The notes: generated by a model not told the origin, from the letters alone. Shown: positions 1-8,066, counted from the stretch's first letter. The stretch: 17,688 bases of DNA from UBA7916 sp036121365 (GCA_036121365.1 JAZAFR010000010.1:1-17688), one strand, 5' to 3'. A program made the numbers and translations.

Positions 1-36
1 CCACTGGCGACACAATGAAATTTGTGTCGCCAGTGG
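1..36. repeat. Perfect 15-bp inverted repeat (hairpin) at window edge
   Basis: Arms 1-15 and 22-36 are exact reverse complements separated by a 6-nt loop at 16-21. The arms include a GC-rich core with CACTGGCGACAC. The hairpin lies 56 nt past the stop codon of the minus-strand gene ending at 92, so read on the minus strand it could be that gene's terminator. Any U-run would fall left of base 1 and cannot be seen. On the plus strand no T-run follows it. The outer end could also belong to a larger repeat or mobile-element end cut by the window. Confidence 0.7.
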
Positions 37-91
37 GCTCTGTATTGGTAAAGATCCGTTTTATATGGACGAATTATACTTTCATCAAATA

Positions 92-1660
92 TTATTTGAA
101 CGCAAACGGTCTGTTTCTATCTGTTTCTTCTTCACATGCACTGGCGCTTGGTGTTTGTCCGGAGGAGCTTGCGAACAATGAGGCTCTAACGCTACTTAAA
201 TTTAAAAAACCTCGATCTTTATCTCCGCAGGGTAATGAGGAGCTCGCTTTACTTGAACTAGAAGCGCCGGTGTTCGCCTTTTTCAGGTTCTGGCTGCTGG
301 AACATCCAATACCCACTTGATCGCGTGCCTTTCCGATGAATGCGCTTGCAATTGAGTTGGTGTCTAGTTGAGTTATCATAGGGCTTAGTAAACCAGTAGT
401 TCTTGTTGATCCCTCAAACTGTGCAAATGGATTGAGTAATCTTCTAGCTTCATTGAGTGCAGCATATGCTTTTAAATCATAGCATGGTGGAATTGGTACT
501 GCTGCATTAGGATCTTCTATCTGTGTAATGGCGTCTTTATATTTTTGTACTTGGCCTTCAAACTGTGTTATTTGATCAGGAAGCATGTCAATGATCAGTT
601 CAGTTCTTGTTGACCATAAGCCAGGAAATATTTCTTCTTGAGCCATGATCATTCGGCAAAGATTATTTCTTGCTTCTTCGTTGTTAGTTCTTGTGGATAG
701 TTGATCTGTGTAAGCTTTTGCCATCTCATAATAGGGGCTTCCTGGTTCTGGAATTTCAATCTCACCAATGTCCTTCTTACATATTAAGTGGTAAAGTTCT
801 CCGGTAGTTTGATAATTTGTCGTTAGCAATAATTTTTCTGCAAAAGGTTTTTGAGGTGCTGCTCTACTGATGATTTGTGTGAATCCATTCTGTAATAGTG
901 GATCTATTAATTCAGGGAAAGTAGATAGACTTTGTAGATGTGCGACGGAAAATCTCATTTTTCTGCAAGTGTCTGTAGATACAACAACTAGACTATTACT
1001 GTCTTCTAAATCACAAAGCAGCTGTTCATTGCCATAGACATTGGTGCCAGTAGCTGGTGCTTTTGGTTCCTCTCCTTCTTCTCGGCTATTTTTTGACCAT
1101 TTATTCCATGCTTTAATCCATGCACCGGTCTGTTCATCAAACATGTTTCCGTTACGAAGGGTGTCACTTTGACGCATTGCAAGATGGGGTGCAGTGCCTT
1201 GGAATACAGCCATATTGAATTTTGCTCCTAGCCAACTTTTCCTTTCTTCAGGGATGTCAGCACGATTTTGGGGTGATATTAGTAGCAAAGAGTTAAATGT
1301 TTTCTGATCTGCTTGATCGCTCACGAAATCTAGCCATTCTTCATAGTCAACATGAATGATGTTTGGATCGTTTTCTAAGCCAAATGCTGTGAGGATATTG
1401 ACGATGCTTGCTTTAGAATCCTTAGATGCCACACAAGAGGAACCAGATATGATTATAATCTTTCTTTTATACTCTGGTCTATCGATGCTTCGATTGATAT
1501 TAGCATTGTCTATTGCCGCATTTAAAACAGCAAATATATCATCAGCATCTCTTGCGCCAGCATCTTGTAAAATCACCGTTGAGTTTGACAATTCTACTGG
1601 AGAAAGTTCTTTTAATGTTTGATCTTGTGCAGGGCTTAATTCTTCAGCTGCTCTCTTCAT
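92..1660 (-). CDS. Nucleoside-hydrolase-like protein with Ser-rich tail; candidate secreted effector
   Basis: This is a 522-residue protein with no close family that I recognise. Residues about 28-260 follow the layout of inosine-uridine nucleoside hydrolases. An Asp-rich segment comes at 33-41 (D33, D38, D40, D41, then a hydrophobic helix), where the family has its DxDxGxDD calcium/ribose motif. A strand plus helix follows at about 67-104, then LLLISPQN near 125-132 where the family has GPLTN. Finally NVYGNEQLLCDLED and VVVSTDTC (about 207-232) sit where EFN..DPEAA and the later Asp strand would lie. The Asp motif is not canonical, so activity is uncertain. The rest is helical. The last ~70 residues are Ser/Ala-rich and probably disordered, and the tail has EEE 11-13 residues from the C terminus, recalling Dot/Icm E-block signals. 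No signal peptide or membrane segment is seen. It is monocistronic, with AGGA before the ATG and a very strong promoter. The fold assignment is moderate; an effector role is inference. Confidence 0.6.
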   Translation of the reverse strand: MKRAAEELSPAQDQTLKELSPVELSNSTVILQDAGARDADDIFAVLNAAIDNANINRSIDRPEYKRKIIIISGSSCVASKDSKASIVNILTAFGLENDPNIIHVDYEEWLDFVSDQADQKTFNSLLLISPQNRADIPEERKSWLGAKFNMAVFQGTAPHLAMRQSDTLRNGNMFDEQTGAWIKAWNKWSKNSREEGEEPKAPATGTNVYGNEQLLCDLEDSNSLVVVSTDTCRKMRFSVAHLQSLSTFPELIDPLLQNGFTQIISRAAPQKPFAEKLLLTTNYQTTGELYHLICKKDIGEIEIPEPGSPYYEMAKAYTDQLSTRTNNEEARNNLCRMIMAQEEIFPGLWSTRTELIIDMLPDQITQFEGQVQKYKDAITQIEDPNAAVPIPPCYDLKAYAALNEARRLLNPFAQFEGSTRTTGLLSPMITQLDTNSIASAFIGKARDQVGIGCSSSQNLKKANTGASSSSKASSSLPCGDKDRGFLNLSSVRASLFASSSGQTPSASACEEETDRNRPFAFK

Positions 1661-1688
1661 AGTCGTTTCCTATTAATATAATGAATAC

Positions 1689-1717
1689 ATTATATTGGTC
1701 TTTTTTTTTTCTGTCAA
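1689..1717 (-). promoter_or_regulatory. Exact-consensus sigma70 promoter for the 522-aa protein gene
   Basis: On the minus strand TTGACA (1717-1712) and TATAAT (1694-1689) are separated by exactly 17 nt, a 12/12 consensus match. The spacer contains a run of ten A. The predicted start of transcription is near 1682, giving a leader of about 20 nt that holds AGGA just before the ATG at 1660. Confidence 0.8.
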
Positions 1718-1736
1718 GCTCAGTTTTTAGGCTGCT

Positions 1737-2180
1737 TTAGTAAATGATCGATTTTCTGATACAGATTATGGCAATGCAAATACTCAATAGTATGGTGATC
1801 ACATTTCTTAAAATAAAGTACCACTTGGGATAATGTTTTCTAAAGCATATCCAGTCAATGGCAAGAAGTGCCAGCATTTCCATGCCCATGAATGACCAGA
1901 GGACTTCCTCATTAAAAAATCTCCGCGCTAGAATTAAAAACCATGGAAGGATTGCAAGCAGCAAGCTTGTGACGTGAACCAATGTGATTTTTTTTTGCAG
2001 AGCATTATTCCATTGACTTCCACAAAAGAATGCAATCAGAATCATCGTGTACATGATACCTGCCAATTGTCCTTGTAAAATGATTGCTTCGTCACCAAAA
2101 ATCAGTAGTTGTAACGGTAGCAAGCTAGATAATGCGATTAAGCTGACAACTATGGGGTGGATGTGTTTTGCGTAGCGCAT
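1737..2180 (-). CDS. DUF3429-like inner-membrane protein
   Basis: The product is 147 residues and almost entirely hydrophobic, with about five predicted membrane helices (roughly 9-30, 36-56, 67-87, 93-111, 120-142). The pattern of a Gly/Gln-rich second helix ending in GSQWNNAL, a LLAILPWFL helix, and a KWYFILRNVITILL C-terminal helix resembles the DUF3429 family, where the second helix usually ends in GxxHWGxA. The function of that family is unknown. The start has no convincing Shine-Dalgarno; AACTT precedes the ATG. It lies 128 bp downstream of the glycyl-tRNA synthetase on the same strand. It may be read through from that gene or have its own weak promoter in the AT-rich gap. Confidence 0.7.
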   Translation of the reverse strand: MRYAKHIHPIVVSLIALSSLLPLQLLIFGDEAIILQGQLAGIMYTMILIAFFCGSQWNNALQKKITLVHVTSLLLAILPWFLILARRFFNEEVLWSFMGMEMLALLAIDWICFRKHYPKWYFILRNVITILLSICIAIICIRKSIIY

Positions 2181-2308
2181 AAGTTCATTAATGTAAAGCT
2201 CATGTTATTGTGACATAGAATAGTGCTTTTTGCATAGCCATTTGTGATCTAATTTTAGATTTTCTTAATATTTTTTGATGGAGTTTTTCTCTCACCGATG
2301 GGATTGTC

Positions 2309-3733
2309 TTATCTTGGCTGATAAGTGTAGCGGAAATAGGTTTGCAAAATGTGAGATATGAGATCTTTTCTGTGTATGCGCTCTTGCGTGAGTGTGTCTC
2401 GGTCTCGTAATGTGACTGTGTCGATTAGTGCTTTGTCAGATGTGGTCTCTTTTAATGTATCAAAATCGACTGTGACACAAACTGGCGTGCCTATTTCATC
2501 ATGTCTTCTGTAATTTTTTCCTATGTTTCCACTATTTTCCAATAATACCAATCCTTTTATGATGGACTGTAGTTCTTGTTGTATTTCCTTTGCATACGAA
2601 ACCAGTTCAGGTTTGTTTTTTGCCAATGGAATGACCGCAATTTTAACGGGAGCGAGGTGTGCTGGTAGTTTTAATACCGTACGTGATTTGTCATTATTGA
2701 TTGTTTCTTCACAATAAGCTTCTGATAAAATTGCCAATACGCCTCTATCTACACCAGCGGAGGGCTCAATGACATATGGAATAAACCACTCTTTTGTTTC
2801 TGAATCTTGCATGGCCAAACGTGCAGTTGAATCTGTATTTTTTTTAACTTTTGCACTTGGAGATAAGTCTTCTTGGTTTTTACTGTGAGAAGCCAAATCA
2901 TAATCGGTGCGATTGGCTATGCCCTCAAGTTCTTCATACCCATGTGGAAATTTATAGAGTAAATCTGTCGTTGCTTTCGCATAGTGTGCTAACTCGTCGC
3001 CTGTTTGTGCCTCCAGTTTGAGATTTTCCTTTGACAATCCTTGCGCAACCCACCAATTACAACGTTCTTGTACCCAATATTCATGCCAAGAGTCACTTTC
3101 TTTTGGGTGAACGAAAAACTCAATTTCCATTTGTTCAAACTCACGTACTCGAAAAATAAAGTGCCTTGGTGTGATTTCATTTCTAAATGCTTTGCCCATT
3201 TGTGCAATTCCAAATGGCAATTTAGGCGACTGTGTGTCTGTGATGAATTTGAAATTGACAAAAATTCCCTGGGCAGTTTCCGGTCGAAGGTAGGCAGTGG
3301 AATTTTCGCTTTCTACTGGGCCCATATTGGTTTTAAACATCAAATTAAATGGCCTTGGTTCTGTGAGGTTTGTGCTGCCGCAGTTTTCACATTTGGGGTT
3401 CTCTTTGTCTAAATGGTCGCTTCTCCACCGGCTTTTACATTCTTTACAGTCAGACATCATGTCGCAGAAAGTGTCTTTATGCCCTGAATAGGTCATGGTT
3501 TTTTGATGAGTGAGAATGCTACTGTCCAATCCAAACATATTCTGGCGTCTGTGTACCATGTCTTGCCACCAGGTGTTTTGCAGGTTTCTTTTTAACTCAA
3601 CGCCCATGGGTCCATAATCATATGCCCCCTGTAAGCCGCCGTACAGTTGACTGCTTGGAAAAATGAAGCCTCTTCTTTTGCAAAGTGCTACGATATTTTC
3701 CATTATGTTCGTTTTGTCTTTTGTTGTTTCCAT
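2309..3733 (-). CDS. glyQS: Glycine--tRNA ligase, single-chain (alpha2) type
   Basis: It charges tRNA-Gly with glycine in the cytoplasm. The 474-residue protein is the homodimeric class II enzyme found in archaea, eukaryotes and many Gram-positives. It is not the alpha2/beta2 GlyQ+GlyS tetramer usual in gammaproteobacteria. Visible signatures are QLYGGLQGAYDYGPMG (29-44), four Cys (96, 99, 115, 118) spaced as a zinc site, RPETAQGIFVNF (150-161), motif 2 with FRNEITPRHFIFRVREFEQ (183-201), and motif 3 EPSAGVDRG (323-331). An anticodon-binding domain occupies about 360-465. The ATG at 3733 has no clear Shine-Dalgarno; Met11 (3703) is an alternative start but has none either. The upstream gap is too short for a T-box leader. 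It lies between the permease and the DUF3429-like gene on the same strand. Confidence 0.95.
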   Translation of the reverse strand: METTKDKTNIMENIVALCKRRGFIFPSSQLYGGLQGAYDYGPMGVELKRNLQNTWWQDMVHRRQNMFGLDSSILTHQKTMTYSGHKDTFCDMMSDCKECKSRWRSDHLDKENPKCENCGSTNLTEPRPFNLMFKTNMGPVESENSTAYLRPETAQGIFVNFKFITDTQSPKLPFGIAQMGKAFRNEITPRHFIFRVREFEQMEIEFFVHPKESDSWHEYWVQERCNWWVAQGLSKENLKLEAQTGDELAHYAKATTDLLYKFPHGYEELEGIANRTDYDLASHSKNQEDLSPSAKVKKNTDSTARLAMQDSETKEWFIPYVIEPSAGVDRGVLAILSEAYCEETINNDKSRTVLKLPAHLAPVKIAVIPLAKNKPELVSYAKEIQQELQSIIKGLVLLENSGNIGKNYRRHDEIGTPVCVTVDFDTLKETTSDKALIDTVTLRDRDTLTQERIHRKDLISHILQTYFRYTYQPR

Positions 3734-3762
3734 GGGGATGCTGTTTTAAAAAGTCGACCTTT

Positions 3763-3791
3763 ATTAAACCATATATTGATGAGGAAGGCAA
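3763..3791 (-). promoter_or_regulatory. Candidate sigma70 promoter of glyQS
   Basis: On the minus strand TTGCCT (3791-3786), a 17-nt spacer and TTTAAT (3768-3763) match the consensus at 4/6 and 5/6. It lies between the permease stop and the glyQS start and would give a leader of about 20-25 nt. Confidence 0.45.
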
Positions 3792-3822
3792 TTATGTCTT
3801 CTCCGAGAAGGCTCAATTATAG

Positions 3823-5133
3823 TTAATTATGAGTATGCCGTTTGTTGAATACTGGCTGTTTGCGTAGCCAAAGTGCATAAATTGGTAGACCAGATGCAAA
3901 GAATAATGATGCAAGTAGAACGGTTTTGATTTGAGCAGATGCCATCATAGCGATACAAAACAACATAGCGATGATGGTGATGATATTTTCATAATGATGC
4001 CAAACTTTTTTTTCATTTTGTAATATCTTGAAAAAGCTAGCACAGCAAAGAAGATAAATGAGTACGGATGCTTGTACTGACAAATCAATGATGGCAAATA
4101 CCTGTTTGGATATGTCGTCGTCTATGGTCAATAGAATTGGTATCACAATGACAAATGCTGTTGTGAGAAGTGCAAAAGAAGGCGCATCATAACGATTTTT
4201 TCTTTTGAATACGCTGGGGAGTAAGTTGTCATTGGCAACCCCGAGTGCAATTTGCCCACTGGTGAGGATCCATGCATTGAGGTTTGATACACAAACCAAA
4301 GCGGCAAAGCCTGCAATGATCAAATGCCAGTTTCCTCCAAATATTTTTTGTGTTGCCAACACATACGGTGTTTTTGTTGCTGCCAATTCTGTTGGCGTGG
4401 TTAAGCCTATGAATGAAATTGAGTTTATTAGGTATAATGCTAACACACAACAGGTGCCAATGAGTATGGCTGCAGGGATAGTGTATTTTGGGTTTTTAAC
4501 TGTTTCAGCAGGGGTAGTTGCAGCCTCAACACCGATGAATGCCCATAATGTTAATACGGCTGTTTGGCTGATTAGGCTGATGGGTGGCTGTTGATTAATG
4601 ATACTGGTGTTGAATGTAATATTCCCACTGTCAAAGAAATATAAGCCAGCCATTGGAATAACTAATAGTGTGATCATTTTGATCACATTCAATGCCATTT
4701 CAACAAAACTGGCAGATTTGACGCCCCGTAGATTGATGATGGTCACAATGCCAAGTAAGAAAAGTTCGTGGGCAGCAAAAACATAGGGCGATTTTATATT
4801 GATAATTGGGGTTAAATAACTAATGGTTGCTGCTATGACAGTGGCAGAGCTTAAAGAAGATACCAGCCAGTAAGTCCAGCCTATGAAAAATGCCGCAGAT
4901 TGACCAAATGCTTCTTGAACATAAGCATGAGGGCCGCCAGTTTTTGGTAATCTTTTTACCAGTCCCATAAATACCATGGCTAATGAGAGTGCCCCAAAAC
5001 CAGATACGCACCAGCCAATCAATGCAAATACACTATAGGGTGCTAGTAACTGTGGCAACATAAAGACACCTGATCCAACTTGAGATCCAATTACAATAGA
5101 AATGAGTGCCGCTAATCCGATTTTTTTTTCCAT
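3823..5133 (-). CDS. APC-superfamily amino-acid/polyamine permease (AdiC/PotE-like)
   Basis: A 436-residue inner-membrane transporter with about 12 predicted helices. The helix 1 break motif is GSQVGSGVF, with Gly20-Ser21-Gly22 corresponding to AdiC Gly25-Ser26-Gly27. Helix 6 contains LWAFIGVEAA, where W197 and E203 line up with AdiC W202 (substrate gate) and E208. ETVKNPKYTIP follows as in the family, as do NAWILTSGQIA and NDNLLP near 286-304. This places it in the basic amino-acid/polyamine antiporter branch. The exact substrate (arginine/agmatine, ornithine/putrescine or other) cannot be fixed from sequence. It is divergent from the nuclease gene across a 177-bp AT-rich spacer. The Shine-Dalgarno is weak (AAGAA). 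It is the first gene of the minus-strand run that continues with glyQS. Confidence 0.88.
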   Translation of the reverse strand: MEKKIGLAALISIVIGSQVGSGVFMLPQLLAPYSVFALIGWCVSGFGALSLAMVFMGLVKRLPKTGGPHAYVQEAFGQSAAFFIGWTYWLVSSLSSATVIAATISYLTPIINIKSPYVFAAHELFLLGIVTIINLRGVKSASFVEMALNVIKMITLLVIPMAGLYFFDSGNITFNTSIINQQPPISLISQTAVLTLWAFIGVEAATTPAETVKNPKYTIPAAILIGTCCVLALYLINSISFIGLTTPTELAATKTPYVLATQKIFGGNWHLIIAGFAALVCVSNLNAWILTSGQIALGVANDNLLPSVFKRKNRYDAPSFALLTTAFVIVIPILLTIDDDISKQVFAIIDLSVQASVLIYLLCCASFFKILQNEKKVWHHYENIITIIAMLFCIAMMASAQIKTVLLASLFFASGLPIYALWLRKQPVFNKRHTHN

Positions 5134-5163
5134 ATGGAATTCTTTTTTGATTGAGTGCAGTTT

Positions 5164-5175
5164 AAACTATAGTTT
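5164..5175. promoter_or_regulatory. 12-bp perfect palindrome in divergent spacer
   Basis: AAACTATAGTTT is a perfect palindrome 31 bp from the permease start codon, inside the spacer shared with the nuclease gene. It also contains a TATAGT that could serve as a -10 for the permease. An operator role is only a possibility: in AT-rich DNA such palindromes arise by chance. Confidence 0.25.
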
Positions 5176-5260
5176 TGTTTTTATCAACTTTTTTTATGTT
5201 TCTTTTTTGTGTATATGGTTGATAGTCAATTGCTTATGTTTATAAAAGCTTGCTTTACGG

Positions 5261-5289
5261 TTGTGCTTTTTTTTTACGTTCTTTATAAT
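5261..5289 (+). promoter_or_regulatory. Candidate promoter for the S1/P1 nuclease gene
   Basis: A perfect TATAAT at 5284-5289 lies 17 nt after TTGTGC (5261-5266, 3/6). It would start transcription near 5296, about 15 nt before the GTG. A second possible pair lies upstream: TTGATA (5219-5224), 16 nt, TATAAA (5241-5246). Confidence 0.45.
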
Positions 5290-5310
5290 AGCATGTAATA
5301 TTATATATTA

Positions 5311-6186
5311 GTGAAGTTGGTGAGATTCTCTCGTTTGATATTAATTGCTTTTTTGTGTGGTCTTTTTACGTCAGGACAAAATGTTTGGGCGTGGGGACTG
5401 ACTGGTCATCGTATTGTAGGGGGAATTGCTCAAAAACACATAAGCTCTGTTACTTCGAAAAAGCTGTCAAAGGTGCTATCTGGTTACCAGTTACAAGATG
5501 TGGGCAATTGGGCTGACGAAATTAAGAGTGATAAAAATACATTTAGTCGTTCGTTGCGTAAATGGCACTATGTTGAGTTGTCAAATGACGCCATGCTTGA
5601 TCAGCCTGCTGATCTTAATCATTGGCCTGGTGATTTATACCATGCTTTAGAGTATGTGATTGCCCGTTTGACTGATCGTACTTTTGATCAAGATCTGACT
5701 GAAGAGGTTTTGATTCGCTTATTGGTTCATTTAGTGGGCGATGCTCATCAGCCTTTGCATGTGGGGAATGGTAGAGATTATGGTGGCAATACCTGTTATA
5801 TTCGTTGGTTTAATTCCAAATGGACCATGAGTTTACACAGTGTATGGGATAATAAATTGATTGATGTTTATAAATTAAGTTATTCAGAATATGTTGATTA
5901 TTTGAATCATGTGAATGCTCAACAAGTGGTTAAATGGCAAAGAAGTGCTGTTAAGGATTGGTTGCTTGAATCGTATCGTTTACATCCTTTGATTTATCCT
6001 TCAGAAAAAGGGCTTGTTCCAGGTGACTACTGTGTCAAAAATCGTTCTTTGTTGCAACAATCCAAAATTCCAAATTTGGGATTTTCTTATCAATATAAAG
6101 TACGCCCAATCTTGAATCAAAGGTTGTTGCAGGCGGGGATTCGTTTGGCAGGAGTATTGAATCAGATTTATGATTCTAAAGGGTGA
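5311..6186 (+). CDS. Secreted S1/P1-family zinc nuclease
   Basis: A 291-residue exported phosphodiesterase of the S1/P1 family (single-strand nuclease and/or 3'-nucleotidase), expected in the periplasm or outside the cell. A signal peptide covers residues 1-27 and ends VWA. Cleavage there leaves Trp28 as residue 1, as needed because the mature N-terminal Trp binds zinc. All nine expected ligands are present: W28, H33 (WGLTGH), D69 (WADE), H86 (WHYVEL), H140, D144 and H150 (HLVGDAHQPLH), H166 and D170 (LHSVWD). Length fits the family. The start is GTG with no clear Shine-Dalgarno; a second GTG three codons on (5320) is possible. Such enzymes occur in some intracellular gammaproteobacteria, where nucleic-acid scavenging or phosphate supply is a plausible role (inference). 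Confidence 0.92.
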   Translation: MKLVRFSRLILIAFLCGLFTSGQNVWAWGLTGHRIVGGIAQKHISSVTSKKLSKVLSGYQLQDVGNWADEIKSDKNTFSRSLRKWHYVELSNDAMLDQPADLNHWPGDLYHALEYVIARLTDRTFDQDLTEEVLIRLLVHLVGDAHQPLHVGNGRDYGGNTCYIRWFNSKWTMSLHSVWDNKLIDVYKLSYSEYVDYLNHVNAQQVVKWQRSAVKDWLLESYRLHPLIYPSEKGLVPGDYCVKNRSLLQQSKIPNLGFSYQYKVRPILNQRLLQAGIRLAGVLNQIYDSKG

Positions 6187-6210
6187 AGATTAAAATCGAG
6201 AATGTTTTTG

Positions 6211-6238
6211 TTGAAAATCAGTGGAAACTATTTAAAAT
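6211..6238 (+). promoter_or_regulatory. Candidate promoter for the ABC transporter pair
   Basis: TTGAAA (6211-6216), a 16-nt spacer and TAAAAT (6233-6238) lie in the 107-bp gap before the ABC gene. Each hexamer is one or two bases off consensus. An AGGA follows before the ATG at 6294. Confidence 0.4.
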
Positions 6239-6293
6239 ATTTGAGTTTTTTTGTATACTTCTGTGTGGATTTTTTTATTAGGATGTAGAAAGT

Positions 6294-8057
6294 ATGTTGG
6301 GTCTGTTAGAGGGTTTAAAATCTCAGCCTTTGTTTAAGTTGTTGGCATTTGTTCGTCCATATAAAAGAACGGCTATTTGGGCAGGTGTTGCGCTTGTGGT
6401 TTCTTCCTTGAATTTGCTTATTTTACCTGTATCTATGCGGCATTTGATGGATTTTGGTTTTGTGAAAGAGGCAAAAGATAGTGAGTTTTATTTTATGATG
6501 GTTGCTGTGGTTTCTGCGCTTTCTGCATTGAGTTCTGCCTGGCGATATTATTTGGTATCTTGGCTTGGAGAGCGTTCAATCAGTGATATGCGACGTAAGC
6601 TGTTTGCAAAAGTTTTGTCTTTTGATTTAACCCAGTTTGAAAAGATAAAAGTTGGGGAAGTCTTGTCCCGTTTGACCACTGATACCAGTTTGGTGCAACA
6701 AATTATCGGAATTAGCGTGTCTGTGGCCATTCGTAATGTGATACAGATGGTGGGTTCTTTTGTGATGTTGCTTGTGACCAGTGTTTATCTGACTGGGGTG
6801 TTTTTATCATCGGTTCCAGCCATGTTGATTCCTTTTTATCTTGTGATGAAACGTCAGCGCGCATTGTCTCGTATTGGGCAAGATAAAATGGCACTGTCAA
6901 GCTCATTTGCAGGTGAGACATTGTTTGCGATTCATGTGGCTCAAGCGTTTACCCATGAGCCATATGATAATCAGTTGTATAATGAGGCTGTTGAAAACTC
7001 TTTCAAAGCGCAGCTGAAGCGCATTCGTATGCGTAGTGTTTTAACTGTGGTGATTGCTCTTTCCATAACTGCAGGTTTTTTATTGGTATTTTGGGTTGGC
7101 TCATCTTTGATTAACCATGACCCTCAAGTGATCACCAAAGGGGAATTGGTTCAGTTCTTTACATATGCCATTATTCTGTCTTCTGCAATGATTGCTATGG
7201 CTGATGTGATGGGTGACCTTCAACGTGCGTATGGCGCTTCTGAGAGATTGTTGGAGCTTTTAAGTATGGAGCCAAGCATTGTTTCTCCTAAGAATCCTAC
7301 TATTCCAGACGGGCGGTTAAGAGGTGCCATCTCTTATAATAATGTCTGTTTTAGCTATCCAAGTCGTCCTGGAAAAGAAGTATTGAGTCAGATTTCTTTG
7401 GATATCAAACCTGGAGATAATGTGGCTTTTGTAGGGCACTCAGGTGCTGGTAAAACCACAATGTTGCAGGTGTTATTGCGTTTTTATGATGTGAATAAAG
7501 GACATGTGTCTATAGATGATATACCCATTTCTCATATGACTTTGGATACATTGCGAGGATCGATCAGTTTTGTTCCTCAGGAAGTGGTTGTGTTTTCAGG
7601 TACGATTTATGAAAATATTTTGTATGGTTGTCCAGAAGCAAGCTCTGAACAAGTTTATGAAGCAGGGAAGTTAGCATTGGTTGATGAGTTTGCTAAGGAT
7701 CTTCCTGATGGCTATGATACTGTGGTTGGAGAAAGAGGTATGCGTTTGTCTGGAGGTCAAAGACAACGTCTTGCCATTGCTCGTGCATTCCTAAGAGATA
7801 GCCCCATTCTTTTATTGGATGAGGCAACCAGTAATCTAGATACGAAAAATGAAAGATTGTTGCAAATTGCACTGGATAAATTGATCAAGGGGCGGACAAC
7901 TTTGGTGATTGCTCATCGATTGTCAACGGTTAAACAAGCTGATCAAATCGTATTTATGCATCTAGGTAAAATCTTGGCCAAAGGGACGCATGCGTATTTG
8001 ATGGAGCATTGTCCAGAATATGCTTATTTGTCAAATTTACAATTTATTGAAGAGTAG
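6294..8057 (+). CDS. ABCB-type ABC exporter, fused permease and ATPase
   Basis: A 587-residue half-transporter expected to work as a dimer in the inner membrane. An exporter membrane domain (about residues 20-310, six helices) is followed by a nucleotide-binding domain with every hallmark. These are Walker A GHSGAGKTT (381-389), Q-loop VPQE (Q429), signature LSGGQ (485-489), Walker B ILLLDE with catalytic E510, and H-loop H541 (IAHRLST). It resembles the MsbA-related/ABCB-BAC exporters of proteobacteria more than true MsbA, but the substrate is not apparent. The next gene begins 9 nt after the stop with a shared AGGAGG, so the two are co-transcribed and may function together. Confidence 0.93.
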   Translation: MLGLLEGLKSQPLFKLLAFVRPYKRTAIWAGVALVVSSLNLLILPVSMRHLMDFGFVKEAKDSEFYFMMVAVVSALSALSSAWRYYLVSWLGERSISDMRRKLFAKVLSFDLTQFEKIKVGEVLSRLTTDTSLVQQIIGISVSVAIRNVIQMVGSFVMLLVTSVYLTGVFLSSVPAMLIPFYLVMKRQRALSRIGQDKMALSSSFAGETLFAIHVAQAFTHEPYDNQLYNEAVENSFKAQLKRIRMRSVLTVVIALSITAGFLLVFWVGSSLINHDPQVITKGELVQFFTYAIILSSAMIAMADVMGDLQRAYGASERLLELLSMEPSIVSPKNPTIPDGRLRGAISYNNVCFSYPSRPGKEVLSQISLDIKPGDNVAFVGHSGAGKTTMLQVLLRFYDVNKGHVSIDDIPISHMTLDTLRGSISFVPQEVVVFSGTIYENILYGCPEASSEQVYEAGKLALVDEFAKDLPDGYDTVVGERGMRLSGGQRQRLAIARAFLRDSPILLLDEATSNLDTKNERLLQIALDKLIKGRTTLVIAHRLSTVKQADQIVFMHLGKILAKGTHAYLMEHCPEYAYLSNLQFIEE

Positions 8058-8066
8058 GAGGGACTG

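Noticed and set aside
15..320. A plus-strand open frame of 101 codons at the left edge
   Set aside because: It starts inside the hairpin, has no ribosome-binding site and lies antisense to the 522-aa gene for most of its length; its composition is that of a shadow frame.
1699..1711. T-run as a plus-strand terminator
   Set aside because: No stem precedes it and no plus-strand gene ends there. It is the A-tract in the spacer of the minus-strand promoter.
3800..3813. CTTCTC/GAGAAG inverted repeat as terminator
   Set aside because: The arms leave almost no loop and no T-run follows on either strand.
3734..3822. T-box leader upstream of glyQS
   Set aside because: The gap is only 89 bp, lacks a T-box sequence or terminator pair, and a simple promoter fits better.
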